A stretch of DNA of 20,258 nucleotides from Minisyncoccota bacterium (GTDB lineage Bacteria > Patescibacteriota > Minisyncoccia > UBA6257 > XYB1-36-10), in the NCBI GenBank assembly GCA_028709185.1, contig JAQVXM010000007.1, forward strand, positions 1 to 20,258. Direction: 5' to 3'. Below are positions 1 through 6,666 of this stretch, one piece after another. The notes below the pieces were generated by a model that had not been told where the DNA came from, did no database searches, and saw only the letters and a list, made by a program, of their open reading frames with translations. Position 1 is the stretch's first letter, and each line of letters opens with the position of its first letter. The translations under genes and the position numbers were made by a program.

Positions 1-1762
1 GGCCAATAATCGGGCGAATATAATCATTAGCGATAACATTATTAAACTTGGAAGTGATGTAGGGCGCCATATTTTCTAAAGCGGCATCACCACCGGCACG
101 CTCTGCTTCTTTTGTCCAAAAATCAATAACAGAAGGATTAAAAATGCGAGCAAGCTTGCGTTTGCGGAAAGCGGCATCGGTCAGAACGCGAGGAACTTCG
201 ACTAAAGTAGCCGGTTCGGTTTTTGAGTCTTCCATTAAAAGAAGGAGAGTGTTCCGCATATACTGCTCAAAAATCGGACCCATTGTTTCCTGCGAAAAAA
301 GCTTATTGAAGATGCTCTGCATTTCGTTGACAATAAAAGTTTTTTCCTCAGGACGAGAAGGATTGAATTCCAGCATATTCAAACCGACAGGATATTCAAA
401 ATCGGAAGGATTAAAAATAACCACATCTTTCAAGCGTTCATCGGGAACAAGAGAAGCGATATCGGAAACAAGGTCGCCATGCGGGTCGATGACCGCCACA
501 CCTTTGCCGCGCCGAATATCAGAGATGGCCATATTTTTAAGAAGAGTGGATTTGCCGGTGCCGGTCTGGCCAATAACATAAAGATGGCGGCGGCGGTCGT
601 TATCGGCGATAAAAACTTCTTTTCTCTCACCGCGAAAAACGCTTTCTCCAAGAAGCACGCCGGAAGCCGGCAAATTCAAAGGCGGTTCGGATTCGCCAGA
701 CTTCAACCAGTTAATTTTAGGGATGTCGCTAGTGGAAGTGGGAAGATGGAAAATACTCGCCAATTCTTCGCTATTCAAAATCATAGTTTCTTTTTCATTA
801 AAACGGCGGAAAGAAAAATTATAAACAAGATTTTTCAAATTGCGGGGTTTGATAAGCTTGAACTCATTTTTTTTCGGAGCGGAAAAACCGGAAAAGCCGA
901 AAGCGATGCCTTCCATAATAGAATCGGATTGGACTTTGTTTGGAGCGGAAGAAGCGATGCGAACATTAACTTCAAAAAGCGGTTTGGAAACTTTTTCCAC
1001 TAAAGATTTAATAAATTCCTCATCAACCAATACGGGAGCTTTTTCTTCGGGAGCTTCCGGGTTGGGATTTTTTTTCGGAGAATTAATAATGGCTTTTTTA
1101 AAATCTTTCAAACCAAGCGGAGCATCGGAGGCAATAACTTCCTCAAAAGATTTTCCGGATTTAACCGCGGAAATTTTTAAGCTGACATTTTTTTTGTATT
1201 TTTCAGAGGAAACCGGACGGACAACAACTTGAATGGCGGCGCCTTCGCCGATTTCATTAATACGGGAAAGTCCGGAAATAATAGGAGAAAAAGTATCATC
1301 GCCGATATCGCGGAAGGTGCGGATAGGAAGAGCGAAGGGAAGCTTTTGCTTCAGATAAGAAAGAGAAACCGCGCCATCCGGAGTGAAAACATTAAAGTCG
1401 CCGCTTTCCGTGATTTCAGCAGAAGGCCAGAGAGAGTGAATTTGACGTTTGGCGGTTTCTTTAAAGCCACGCGGAATAGAAAGAAAGAAATGAATTTCTT
1501 CTCCAATATGCGGAACAGCCGCCTCAAAAGCAAAAGGTTTTTTAAAAGAAGCAAGCAGAGAAAAAAGTTCAGCGCTTTTACCGATCTCCTTTTCAAAATC
1601 GGGAGTTTCATCCCCTTTTTCATTTTTTTTAAGGCGAATCAAAAAAAGAGATTGATTCAAACTTTCAAAAAGAGATTTTTTATAAAGAACTTTCGCCCAA
1701 ATCAAAAGACCGAGAGCAGAGACAACGCCAAGAAAAAAAATGATATAAATTAGCAGTTCCAT
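1..1762 (-). CDS. Membrane-anchored DUF87/TraD-like conjugation-type ATPase (partial, C-terminus outside window)
   Basis: The reading frame is open from ATG at 1762 to the window edge (587 codons) and continues beyond it. Residues about 3-23 form one hydrophobic N-terminal membrane segment. A long middle region of about 350 residues has no motif I can name. It is followed by a P-loop (GQTGTGKST, around 547-573 in the DNA) and, about 20 residues later, by VAVIDPHGDLV, a pairing typical of the DUF87/HerA-TraD type IV secretion ATPases. Such proteins pump DNA or act as coupling ATPases at the inner membrane, and Patescibacteria commonly carry one. The start lies 6 bases after the stop of the upstream small gene, so the two are probably co-transcribed. 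The substrate is unknown. The missing C-terminus would hold the Walker B and arginine-finger regions. Assignment to the ATPase superfamily is firm; the exact family and role are inferred. Confidence 0.82.
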   Translation of the reverse strand, partial: MELLIYIIFFLGVVSALGLLIWAKVLYKKSLFESLNQSLFLIRLKKNEKGDETPDFEKEIGKSAELFSLLASFKKPFAFEAAVPHIGEEIHFFLSIPRGFKETAKRQIHSLWPSAEITESGDFNVFTPDGAVSLSYLKQKLPFALPIRTFRDIGDDTFSPIISGLSRINEIGEGAAIQVVVRPVSSEKYKKNVSLKISAVKSGKSFEEVIASDAPLGLKDFKKAIINSPKKNPNPEAPEEKAPVLVDEEFIKSLVEKVSKPLFEVNVRIASSAPNKVQSDSIMEGIAFGFSGFSAPKKNEFKLIKPRNLKNLVYNFSFRRFNEKETMILNSEELASIFHLPTSTSDIPKINWLKSGESEPPLNLPASGVLLGESVFRGERKEVFIADNDRRRHLYVIGQTGTGKSTLLKNMAISDIRRGKGVAVIDPHGDLVSDIASLVPDERLKDVVIFNPSDFEYPVGLNMLEFNPSRPEEKTFIVNEMQSIFNKLFSQETMGPIFEQYMRNTLLLLMEDSKTEPATLVEVPRVLTDAAFRKRKLARIFNPSVIDFWTKEAERAGGDAALENMAPYITSKFNNVIANDYIRPIIG

Positions 1763-1768
1763 TTTTGC

Positions 1769-2149
1769 TTATTTTACAATCCTTTCTTCCATTATTTTTT
1801 CCGCCAAATAATCATGAAAGGCGTCAAGAAGAAAAGGATTTTCCCTGCCAGCTTCTTTAATAGCTTCATTGATACCTTTTTTTCGAGAGATTTCTTCAAG
1901 ACGGGCAAGCTTATTTTTTATTTCCAGAGAAGGATTTTTGAGATAATCGGGAGCGCCGGCTATCTCTTCTTTCGGAGAAAACGTTTCTTCTTCAGGCGGA
2001 AAAACGGACTTTAAAGAAGATTTGATTATTTCTTTTTCCGGAACATTTTTATTTTCCGGAGAAAGACGCAAACGTTCCGTTTCAGTTTTAATCTTTTCCA
2101 TATCTTCCGGATTAAAAGAGAGAGATTCTTTTTTTATTTGTTCTTCCAT
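1769..2149 (-). CDS. Small charged protein encoded just upstream of the DUF87-type ATPase
   Basis: This predicted 126-residue protein is soluble and highly charged (Glu/Lys-rich), with no membrane segment and no named family that I recognise. The N-terminal half looks low-complexity or disordered. The C-terminal 50 residues look helical and include the block ENPFLLDAFHDYLAEKI. It ends 6 bases before the ATPase start, so it is probably a partner or accessory of that ATPase (inference from position only). A perfect extended -10 box (TGTTATAAT, 2156-2164) ends 6 bases from the ATG. The transcript would therefore start on the initiation codon or within a base or two of it; no Shine-Dalgarno is visible or would fit. 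Confidence 0.72.
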   Translation of the reverse strand: MEEQIKKESLSFNPEDMEKIKTETERLRLSPENKNVPEKEIIKSSLKSVFPPEEETFSPKEEIAGAPDYLKNPSLEIKNKLARLEEISRKKGINEAIKEAGRENPFLLDAFHDYLAEKIMEERIVK

Positions 2150-2155
2150 AAAGAC

Positions 2156-2164
2156 ATTATAACA
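2156..2164 (-). promoter_or_regulatory. Extended -10 promoter for the 1769-2149 gene
   Basis: Read on the minus strand this is TGTTATAAT, a perfect TATAAT with the TGn extension. No good -35 is seen at 17 bases (ATAACT). The -10 hexamer (2156-2161) ends 6 bases before the A of the ATG at 2149, which predicts a leaderless transcript. Confidence 0.6.
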
Positions 2165-2198
2165 GAAAATCAGTTAAAAGTTATGAAGTTAAAAGGAT

Positions 2199-2234
2199 CC
2201 ATAGACTCATTAAACTCGCTTCCCGACGCTATGG
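2199..2234. repeat. Imperfect hairpin (CCATAG/CTATGG) downstream of the DUF167 gene
   Basis: CCATAG at 2199-2204 and CTATGG at 2229-2234 are inverted copies separated by 24 bases. Read on minus the second arm is followed by ATCCTTTT, so it might be a weak terminator for the DUF167 gene. The long loop makes this doubtful. Nothing else was seen in the 2150-2266 gap apart from the promoter. Confidence 0.25.
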
Positions 2235-2266
2235 CCGAAAAAAACAGAAATTAAATTATAAATAAT

Positions 2267-2485
2267 CTAAATTATTTCGATGACTTTGAATTTGGAGTTG
2301 AAACCTTGAATAATGCGGATAGAAGATTTGGGCGCGTGAAAATAGTCCGAAAGCAGACGAATAAGAGCGCGATTAGCCTCGCCTTCTATCGGTTTAGCGC
2401 GAACTTTAACGCGGAAAGAGTTTTCATCGAGAGCTTCAATTTTTTCAATTTTAGAATTAGGTATGATAGAAACGTTAAATCTCAT
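2267..2485 (-). CDS. DUF167 / YggU-family (UPF0235) small protein
   Basis: This 72-residue protein matches the DUF167 (YggU) family along its length. The key block VRAKPIEGEANRALIRLL at about residues 28-45 corresponds to the family's 'apPveGkAN..li..La' signature. The C-terminal GFNSKFKVIEI corresponds to 'G..SR.K.v.i'. The molecular function of the family is not established; it is a small alpha/beta fold found across bacteria and archaea. At 72 residues it is somewhat shorter than the roughly 95-100 residues of many members. It has its own upstream region. A possible TAAAAT -10 (2492-2497) ends 6 bases from the ATG but lacks a convincing -35, so the promoter is uncertain. Confidence 0.82.
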   Translation of the reverse strand: MRFNVSIIPNSKIEKIEALDENSFRVKVRAKPIEGEANRALIRLLSDYFHAPKSSIRIIQGFNSKFKVIEII

Positions 2486-2585
2486 TTTTTTATTTTAAAT
2501 TAAAAAAGATATTTTTGACAGAAAATAACAAATTTCCACTATTTTTGTTTTATAAACAGAAGGACTTTTTCAGAAATAAAATAAA

Positions 2586-2609
2586 ATTCCGCCAACTTAA
2601 AGGCGGAAT
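2586..2609 (-). terminator. Rho-independent terminator after the 2642-3061 gene
   Basis: An 8-bp perfect stem ATTCCGCC/GGCGGAAT has an 8-base loop. On minus it is followed by TTTATTTTATTT. It lies 33 bases after the stop of the membrane-anchored gene. An A/T-rich tail on the other side might let it work in both directions. Confidence 0.75.
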
Positions 2610-2641
2610 AATATTTTTTAAATTCAATTCAAAAAACGGTT

Positions 2642-3061
2642 TTAGCGATTATAAACCGCAATAGAAGAAGCGAGGAAAACTCCGTTTGTTTTACCAGCGA
2701 TGTCATCATCAGAAGTCAAGGCGATTTTATCACCAACTTTAATGCTTTTAATGCTTAATTTGACAGGAACAACAGAACCGGCAGAAGAAGTTTCATAACG
2801 AAAAACATTAGTATTTTCGTTAACAACAGCCATTAATTCAGTGCCTTCAAAAGAGCCAATCTTTTCCGGAATCTCAAAAACAATAACCGTGTCATAAACT
2901 TCTTTGGCTATACCGCCAACAACATAAATTTTGCCAGAGAGCTCAGCAGGAAGAGAAGCGGATCCAGAGCCGAAAGGCCAAAGATTATTAGCATATAAAT
3001 AATAACCGCCACTTAAAATAATAAGAGCGACTAAAACTAAAATAAAATCTTTTTTCTCCAT
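2642..3061 (-). CDS. Membrane-anchored beta-rich hypothetical protein (DUF5666-like)
   Basis: This 139-residue protein has a short charged start (MEKKD), a single hydrophobic segment at about residues 6-24 and then an extracytoplasmic domain of about 100 residues. It is therefore probably a signal-anchored protein displayed outside the membrane. The domain alternates short beta-like stretches: LSGKIYVVGG, an acidic/Thr middle ending in NENTNVF, then IKVGDKIAL and a final SIAVYNR. This pattern recalls the DUF5666 type of small beta-barrel domain, but the resemblance is only by eye. It stands alone between its own promoter (3071-3079) and a terminator (2586-2609), so it is a single-gene unit. 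No enzymatic motif was seen. Confidence 0.7.
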   Translation of the reverse strand: MEKKDFILVLVALIILSGGYYLYANNLWPFGSGSASLPAELSGKIYVVGGIAKEVYDTVIVFEIPEKIGSFEGTELMAVVNENTNVFRYETSSAGSVVPVKLSIKSIKVGDKIALTSDDDIAGKTNGVFLASSIAVYNR

Positions 3062-3070
3062 ATTAGTTTC

Positions 3071-3079
3071 ATTATAACA
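3071..3079 (-). promoter_or_regulatory. Extended -10 promoter for the 2642-3061 gene
   Basis: The minus strand reads TGTTATAAT, identical to the box before the 1769-2149 gene. The hexamer ends 9 bases before the ATG at 3061, which predicts a leader of only about 2-3 bases. No clear -35 was seen. Confidence 0.6.
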
Positions 3080-3111
3080 CTAATAGAAAATATGTGGCTT
3101 GTGGAAAAGTA

Positions 3112-3140
3112 TTGATTTGCGAGTAGTTGCGTGATACAAT
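3112..3140 (+). promoter_or_regulatory. Plus-strand promoter for a very short transcript
   Basis: TTGATT (3112-3117), a spacer of exactly 17 bases, and TACAAT (3135-3140) preceded by TGA form a good sigma70-type promoter with an extended -10. The predicted start is about 3147. No open frame of useful length follows on this strand; a terminator lies about 30 bases downstream. Confidence 0.55.
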
Positions 3141-3146
3141 TCATTT

Positions 3147-3200
3147 GTAAGTTAAAAGCTTACCTGATTTTGATCAAAATCCGCTGAAAAGCGGATTTTT
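3147..3200 (+). ncRNA. Candidate small RNA of about 54 nt
   Basis: The predicted transcript runs from the promoter at 3112-3140 to the terminator at 3176-3200. It would contain three elements: a 5-bp hairpin (GTAAG/CTTAC), the perfect 14-bp palindrome ATTTTGATCAAAAT (3167-3180), and a terminator hairpin whose left arm shares AAAAT with the palindrome. The last two structures exclude each other, as in an attenuator. The only gene downstream is on the opposite strand, so readthrough would be antisense to the 3' end of the NYN gene. This is a prediction from promoter and terminator only, with no known family recognised. Confidence 0.35.
3176..3200. terminator. Bidirectional rho-independent terminator
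   Basis: A 9-bp perfect stem AAAATCCGC/GCGGATTTT with loop TGAAAA is followed by further T on plus. It lies 6 bases after the stop of the minus-strand NYN gene (3206), so it ends that gene. It also ends the short plus-strand transcript starting near 3147. Confidence 0.75.
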
Positions 3201-3205
3201 GAATT

Positions 3206-3805
3206 CTATCTTTTCATATTCAATCTATATTCAAAATCTTCAATAAATAAGATATCTGAAATAATACCTTTTTCTTTTGCGTCAAATATTTCTCTACCTA
3301 TATGACCTCTGGCGCCAAAAACAAAACATTCTTTTTTGTATTCTTCTTTTAAATATTTTAAAGAGTAAACCAAATCACCATCTCCAGAAAACATAATGAT
3401 AGTATCATAATTATTTCTTTCCTTTATGAGATCAACCGACATTTCAACATCCAAATCACACTTTTTTTCAAACCCAAATTTATTGTTTTGATTACGAATA
3501 TATTTTACTTTTTTAGTAAGCACCTCTAAATTATTCATGTTGGCTTTTCTTAAAATAGCTTCCGACCAAAGACTGAGCGTAGAAGATTTTTCTTTATCTC
3601 CATAATCAGACCCATAATAAAATCTTCTTAAAGACTTTTTTCCCAAGGAAAAATTTTTTATCAGAATACTTAGTTGTTTTATTCCTATTTTCCAACCAAG
3701 ACTTAATTCCCATTTTACGACATTTCCATAGTCAATAATCACCAATGTTCTCTCACGTTTACTTTCAAAACTTTCCAAAAAAGATTTTATTTGATGTTTA
3801 TCCAT
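3206..3805 (-). CDS. NYN-domain (LabA/DUF88-like) putative RNase
   Basis: The protein is about 199 residues from ATG 3805. An in-frame GTG at 3814 would add three residues and neither start has a Shine-Dalgarno, so the ATG is preferred. The fold signature of NYN (PIN-like) nucleases of the LabA/DUF88 group is clear. It comprises LVIIDYGNV near the N-terminus (first acidic residue after a beta strand), KKCDLDVEMSVDLI in the middle and IIMFSGDGDLVYSLKYL in the C-terminal half. The conserved Asp residues would bind Mg2+ for RNA cleavage in the cytoplasm. The natural substrate of LabA-like proteins is largely unknown. It follows trpS by about 34 bases on the same strand and may be co-transcribed. 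A terminator lies directly after it. Confidence 0.85.
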   Translation of the reverse strand: MDKHQIKSFLESFESKRERTLVIIDYGNVVKWELSLGWKIGIKQLSILIKNFSLGKKSLRRFYYGSDYGDKEKSSTLSLWSEAILRKANMNNLEVLTKKVKYIRNQNNKFGFEKKCDLDVEMSVDLIKERNNYDTIIMFSGDGDLVYSLKYLKEEYKKECFVFGARGHIGREIFDAKEKGIISDILFIEDFEYRLNMKR

Positions 3806-3839
3806 AAAACCCACAGGAAGAAGCTAAAAAGTTTAAAAA

Positions 3840-4841
3840 TCAGAACAAGTAGTTGATGCCCATGGATTTTTTCACTTCATAGAGAGTTTCGCTCGCCACC
3901 TGCTTCCCCTTTTCCGTGCCTTCTCTAATTATTTTATCAATTTTTTTATGATCGTTTTCAAATTCTTTCCGGCGACGGCGAATGGGATCTAAAAATTTAT
4001 CAAGCTCTTCAACTAGAAATCTTTTTACTTCCACATCGCCGACTTTGCCGGCGTGATATCTTTTTTTAAGTTCTTTAATTTCATCTTTTTTGTCGCTGAA
4101 TAAGTCAAGATAAGAAAAAACAGGGTTGCCTTCCACACGGCCCGGGTCAGTCGGATGAATACGATTCGGGTCGGTATACATATGCATCACTTTTCTTTCA
4201 AGCTCGTCATAAGAATCACAAAGGAAAATGGCATTACCTAAAGATTTACTCATTTTTTCTTTGCCATCCGTGCCGACAAGACGAGGGCTCTTAGAAATAA
4301 CCGCTTTAGGGAGAACAAGAGTTTCGCCATAAAGACGATTGAATTTACGGACAATTTCGCGAGTGAGTTCAAGCATCGGAAGCTGATCTTCGCCAACTGG
4401 AACAAGGTTAGCCTGAAAAGCGGTGATGTCGGCGGCTTGAGAAATAGGGTAAGCCAAAAAGCCGACTGGAATTTCCTTACCAAAATTCTTTTGTTTTATT
4501 TCGGTTTTAACCGTTGGATTTTGGAGAAGACGGCCGAAGTGGACAAGATTCAAATAAAAGACGGTGAGTTCGGCGATTTCGGGAATTTGAGATTGAACAA
4601 CAATCGTGACAAGGCGAGGGTCGAGACCAACCGAGAGATAATCGAGAGCGACAGCGCGGACATTAGAGCTGACTTTTTCCGGAGTTTTAAAATTATCGGT
4701 TAAGGCCTGAACATCGGCAATTAAAATAAACTCTTCGGTTTCTTTTTGAAGTTTGACTCTCTCTTCAAGAGAGCCGACATAATGGCCCAAATGGAGAGGG
4801 CCAGTGGGGCGGTCGCCGGTTAAAATACGTTTCTTCGCCAT
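3840..4841 (-). CDS. trpS: Tryptophanyl-tRNA synthetase
   Basis: This 333-residue class Ic aminoacyl-tRNA synthetase charges tRNA-Trp in the cytoplasm. The signature GDRPTGPLHLGHYVGSL at residues 9-25 holds the HIGH-type motif (HLGH, 17-20), and KMSKS is at 196-200. The segment DITAFQANLVPVGEDQ is typical of bacterial TrpRS (tryptophan and ATP pocket), and the length matches the family. The stop is TGA, showing that UGA is not reassigned here. A -10 box TATACT ends exactly 6 bases before the ATG, so translation probably starts on a leaderless mRNA. The NYN gene follows closely downstream. Confidence 0.97.
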   Translation of the reverse strand: MAKKRILTGDRPTGPLHLGHYVGSLEERVKLQKETEEFILIADVQALTDNFKTPEKVSSNVRAVALDYLSVGLDPRLVTIVVQSQIPEIAELTVFYLNLVHFGRLLQNPTVKTEIKQKNFGKEIPVGFLAYPISQAADITAFQANLVPVGEDQLPMLELTREIVRKFNRLYGETLVLPKAVISKSPRLVGTDGKEKMSKSLGNAIFLCDSYDELERKVMHMYTDPNRIHPTDPGRVEGNPVFSYLDLFSDKKDEIKELKKRYHAGKVGDVEVKRFLVEELDKFLDPIRRRRKEFENDHKKIDKIIREGTEKGKQVASETLYEVKKSMGINYLF

Positions 4842-4847
4842 AGGGAT

Positions 4848-4875
4848 AGTATAAAACGGAAGAAGATAAAAGCAA
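4848..4875 (-). promoter_or_regulatory. trpS promoter, predicted leaderless
   Basis: On minus, TTGCTT (4870-4875), a 16-base spacer and TATACT (4848-4853). Six bases separate the -10 from the ATG at 4841, so the transcript is expected to begin at the start codon. Confidence 0.55.
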
Positions 4876-4893
4876 AATTAGGAAAAGAAAGAA

Positions 4894-4917
4894 AAAAGCG
4901 GGGATAATTCCGCTTTT
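4894..4917. terminator. Terminator between the 4928-5635 gene and trpS
   Basis: An 8-bp stem AAAAGCGG/CCGCTTTT has an 8-base loop. On minus it is followed by a T-rich stretch (CCGCTTTTTTC). It ends the upstream metalloprotease-like gene about 10 bases after its stop and insulates trpS. Confidence 0.75.
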
Positions 4918-4927
4918 ATAATGATTT

Positions 4928-5635
4928 TTAATCTTTTGAGTGTTTGATTATTGTTTCAATTAAAGAATCAACATTCTTTAAAACAAGTGAATCCTTTTTG
5001 ATTTTAGAAATTATCTTTTTATGTTCGGGATAAATCATAGTCTTTTCATTAAAGACTTTAATCCAAGACGGAGAGTTTTGAATTAAAGAATTAAATATTT
5101 CCGAAATGCGCCAAACATAAAAATTAAATTCCGACTTCTTATATTTGGGATATTTTTTATAGAAATATTCGTAAAAAATAAAGTGGAGAAGTTCATGAGC
5201 GATAACAACATTAAGATATTCTTTATTTTTAAACTCCGCCGGGATTTGAAAAGTTTTGTCTTCTAAAAATCTTGGGAACATTCCCCAGATTGTCGAGAAA
5301 GCGATATATTTTCCTTTAGGCCATTTGAAATTGCCGAATAAGCTTTTAATTAAAGTAAAAAAATATTTTTCTTTTTTACGCCAATTCGATTCAAAAAGCT
5401 TAAAATTATTTTTATAGGAGGATTCGTTTTTTTTATATGTTTCTTTTATATATTTATCAATATCGGCAAAATCAGGAGTTTCCTTTTTCTCTATAAACTT
5501 CTTAAGAAAAGGGTGATTTTTATAAACAGCCCATTTTAAGTTTCGGCCATGGTCAAAACTGGCTTCATTTATAAAAGCTCTGATTGATTCAATGTCTTTT
5601 TTATAAGTAACCTTAAATTTTATTTTAGAAGTCAT
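4928..5635 (-). CDS. HExxH zinc-metalloprotease-like protein
   Basis: This 235-residue Lys/Phe-rich protein has no signal peptide. VVIAHELLHFIFYEYF at residues 143-158 contains the zinc-metalloprotease motif HExxH (HELLH, 147-151). The Glu in WRISEIFNS (about 179), some 30 residues downstream, could be the third zinc ligand of a gluzincin-type site. The upstream half is helical and charged. I do not recognise a named family. The motif and flanking hydrophobic pattern support a hydrolytic function, but the substrate is unknown and activity is not shown. A TATAAT box (5649-5654) lies 13 bases before the ATG. The second HExxH protein at 6667-7647 is arranged on the opposite strand across a shared 144-base gap. 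Confidence 0.72.
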   Translation of the reverse strand: MTSKIKFKVTYKKDIESIRAFINEASFDHGRNLKWAVYKNHPFLKKFIEKKETPDFADIDKYIKETYKKNESSYKNNFKLFESNWRKKEKYFFTLIKSLFGNFKWPKGKYIAFSTIWGMFPRFLEDKTFQIPAEFKNKEYLNVVIAHELLHFIFYEYFYKKYPKYKKSEFNFYVWRISEIFNSLIQNSPSWIKVFNEKTMIYPEHKKIISKIKKDSLVLKNVDSLIETIIKHSKD

Positions 5636-5697
5636 AAAGTTTTTTATTATTATACAACAAAAATAAAACTCTATAGCTTTATGATCGTGGTTTTGAC

Positions 5698-5743
5698 TTA
5701 ACGCTTTAGCTTATAAAAATTCTTTAATTTAACGCTTTAATTT
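5698..5743 (+). repeat. Short direct repeats in the divergent promoter region
   Basis: TTAACGCTTTA occurs at 5698-5708 and 5729-5739, spaced 31 bases start to start. CTTTAATTT occurs at 5722-5730 and 5735-5743. They lie between the divergent metalloprotease-like and TraB-like genes and could be an operator. The region is AT-rich, so chance similarity cannot be excluded. Confidence 0.4.
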
Positions 5744-5770
5744 GCTATTTTAAAACAGCAAAACTAATAT
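5742..5770 (+). promoter_or_regulatory. Possible promoter for the 5780-7647 gene pair
   Basis: TTGCTA (5742-5747), a 17-base spacer and TAATAT (5765-5770) give 4/6 matches in each box. The -10 ends 9 bases before the ATG at 5780, which again predicts a nearly leaderless mRNA. An alternative extended -10 (TGCTATTTT, 5743-5751) lies further upstream. Confidence 0.35.
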
Positions 5771-5779
5771 TAAACAATA

Positions 5780-6664
5780 ATGAAAAAAGAAGAGTTGAGC
5801 GCGGAAAAAATAAACAATCTGGTTATAAAACCTGAGAAATGGATTAAAAAGAAATATAAAATTCCTTACGTTATCAAACTTTTTTCCGAAAGACAGAAAT
5901 TATATATAATCGGTGTCAGTCACAACGATTTCAGGAATAGACAAATAACAACTATCGAGAGGCTATTTAAAGATTTTTTAAGAAATGGAAATAAAAATTC
6001 AGTGTTAGCGACCGAATTAAAAATTCCTCAAGGAGAAAAATTCAATTCTAAAATGGAAGCTCTTAAAAAATATGGAGAATTTGGACTGGCAGCTTTCTTA
6101 TCGAAAGAAAAAGGATTATCTCGTAAATGTTTTGAACCAAACATGAAAGAAATTTTCGATAATGTTAAAAAAATGGGTTATGGGAAAATGGATATCGTCC
6201 TATGGTCTTTTTTTAATGCTATAAATTTTAGATGGTCTCAAGAAAAAAGCGGTGAAAATAAGGAAATGCTCAAAAAAACAATTATTCGCCTTGATAAATT
6301 AATCGGCATAAATAAAATCAAAAATAAAAAAAATATACTGAAAAATATCGAAAAAAATTATTTCAATTACTTTTCCAAGAGAACGGATAAGATTTTAGGG
6401 TGGAAATTACCGCAAACTTTTAATACATTAATTGACATTAAGAGTGAAATAAGAAAAAAAATAAAAACAGCACAAGATCCCTTTTTTCTACAAACAGAAA
6501 TCAATAGAATAGGTTCAGCAGTGAATTGGAACAGGGACATCTTAATGGCTAAAAAAATAATGAGAATCTTAAATTCCGGAAAAAGCGTGTTTGCTGTTTG
6601 CGGAGCCAACCACACAGTAGCTCAAGAGCCATTAATGAAAAAGTTTTTTAATTTAATGAAATAA
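5780..6664 (+). CDS. Putative TraB/TIKI (EreA/ChaN-like fold) protein
   Basis: This 294-residue protein has no membrane segment or signal peptide. Near the N-terminus, LYIIGVSHNDF (41-51) fits the 'GxxH' element that opens the TraB/TIKI/EreA-ChaN superfamily. An acidic strand ATELK follows at 77-81. The C-terminal NWNRDILMAKKIMRIL (249-264), then SVFAVCGANHTVA (269-281), closely matches the family's 'ERN..M...I...L' and 'vfaVvGagH' elements. Members are thought to be metal-dependent hydrolases or proteases, but I see no proof of function here. The middle section (160-230) is Lys/Asn-rich and not recognisable. The stop is 2 bases before the start of the next gene, so translation is probably coupled. 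The assignment rests on motif recognition by eye. Confidence 0.6.
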   Translation: MKKEELSAEKINNLVIKPEKWIKKKYKIPYVIKLFSERQKLYIIGVSHNDFRNRQITTIERLFKDFLRNGNKNSVLATELKIPQGEKFNSKMEALKKYGEFGLAAFLSKEKGLSRKCFEPNMKEIFDNVKKMGYGKMDIVLWSFFNAINFRWSQEKSGENKEMLKKTIIRLDKLIGINKIKNKKNILKNIEKNYFNYFSKRTDKILGWKLPQTFNTLIDIKSEIRKKIKTAQDPFFLQTEINRIGSAVNWNRDILMAKKIMRILNSGKSVFAVCGANHTVAQEPLMKKFFNLMK

Positions 6665-6666
6665 CA

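Noticed and set aside
144..1753. Several plus-strand open frames of 130-174 codons
   Set aside because: They lie antisense to the uninterrupted ATPase frame, which carries a P-loop and conserved motifs. The plus-strand products are Phe/Lys/Arg-rich with no recognisable domain.
2515..2543. Plus-strand TTGACA at 2515 as a promoter
   Set aside because: No acceptable -10 at 16-18 bases and no plus-strand gene follows.
3838..3844. UGA read as glycine (Gracilibacteria/SR1 code)
   Set aside because: trpS and other genes end at TGA exactly where their families end, so the standard bacterial code applies.
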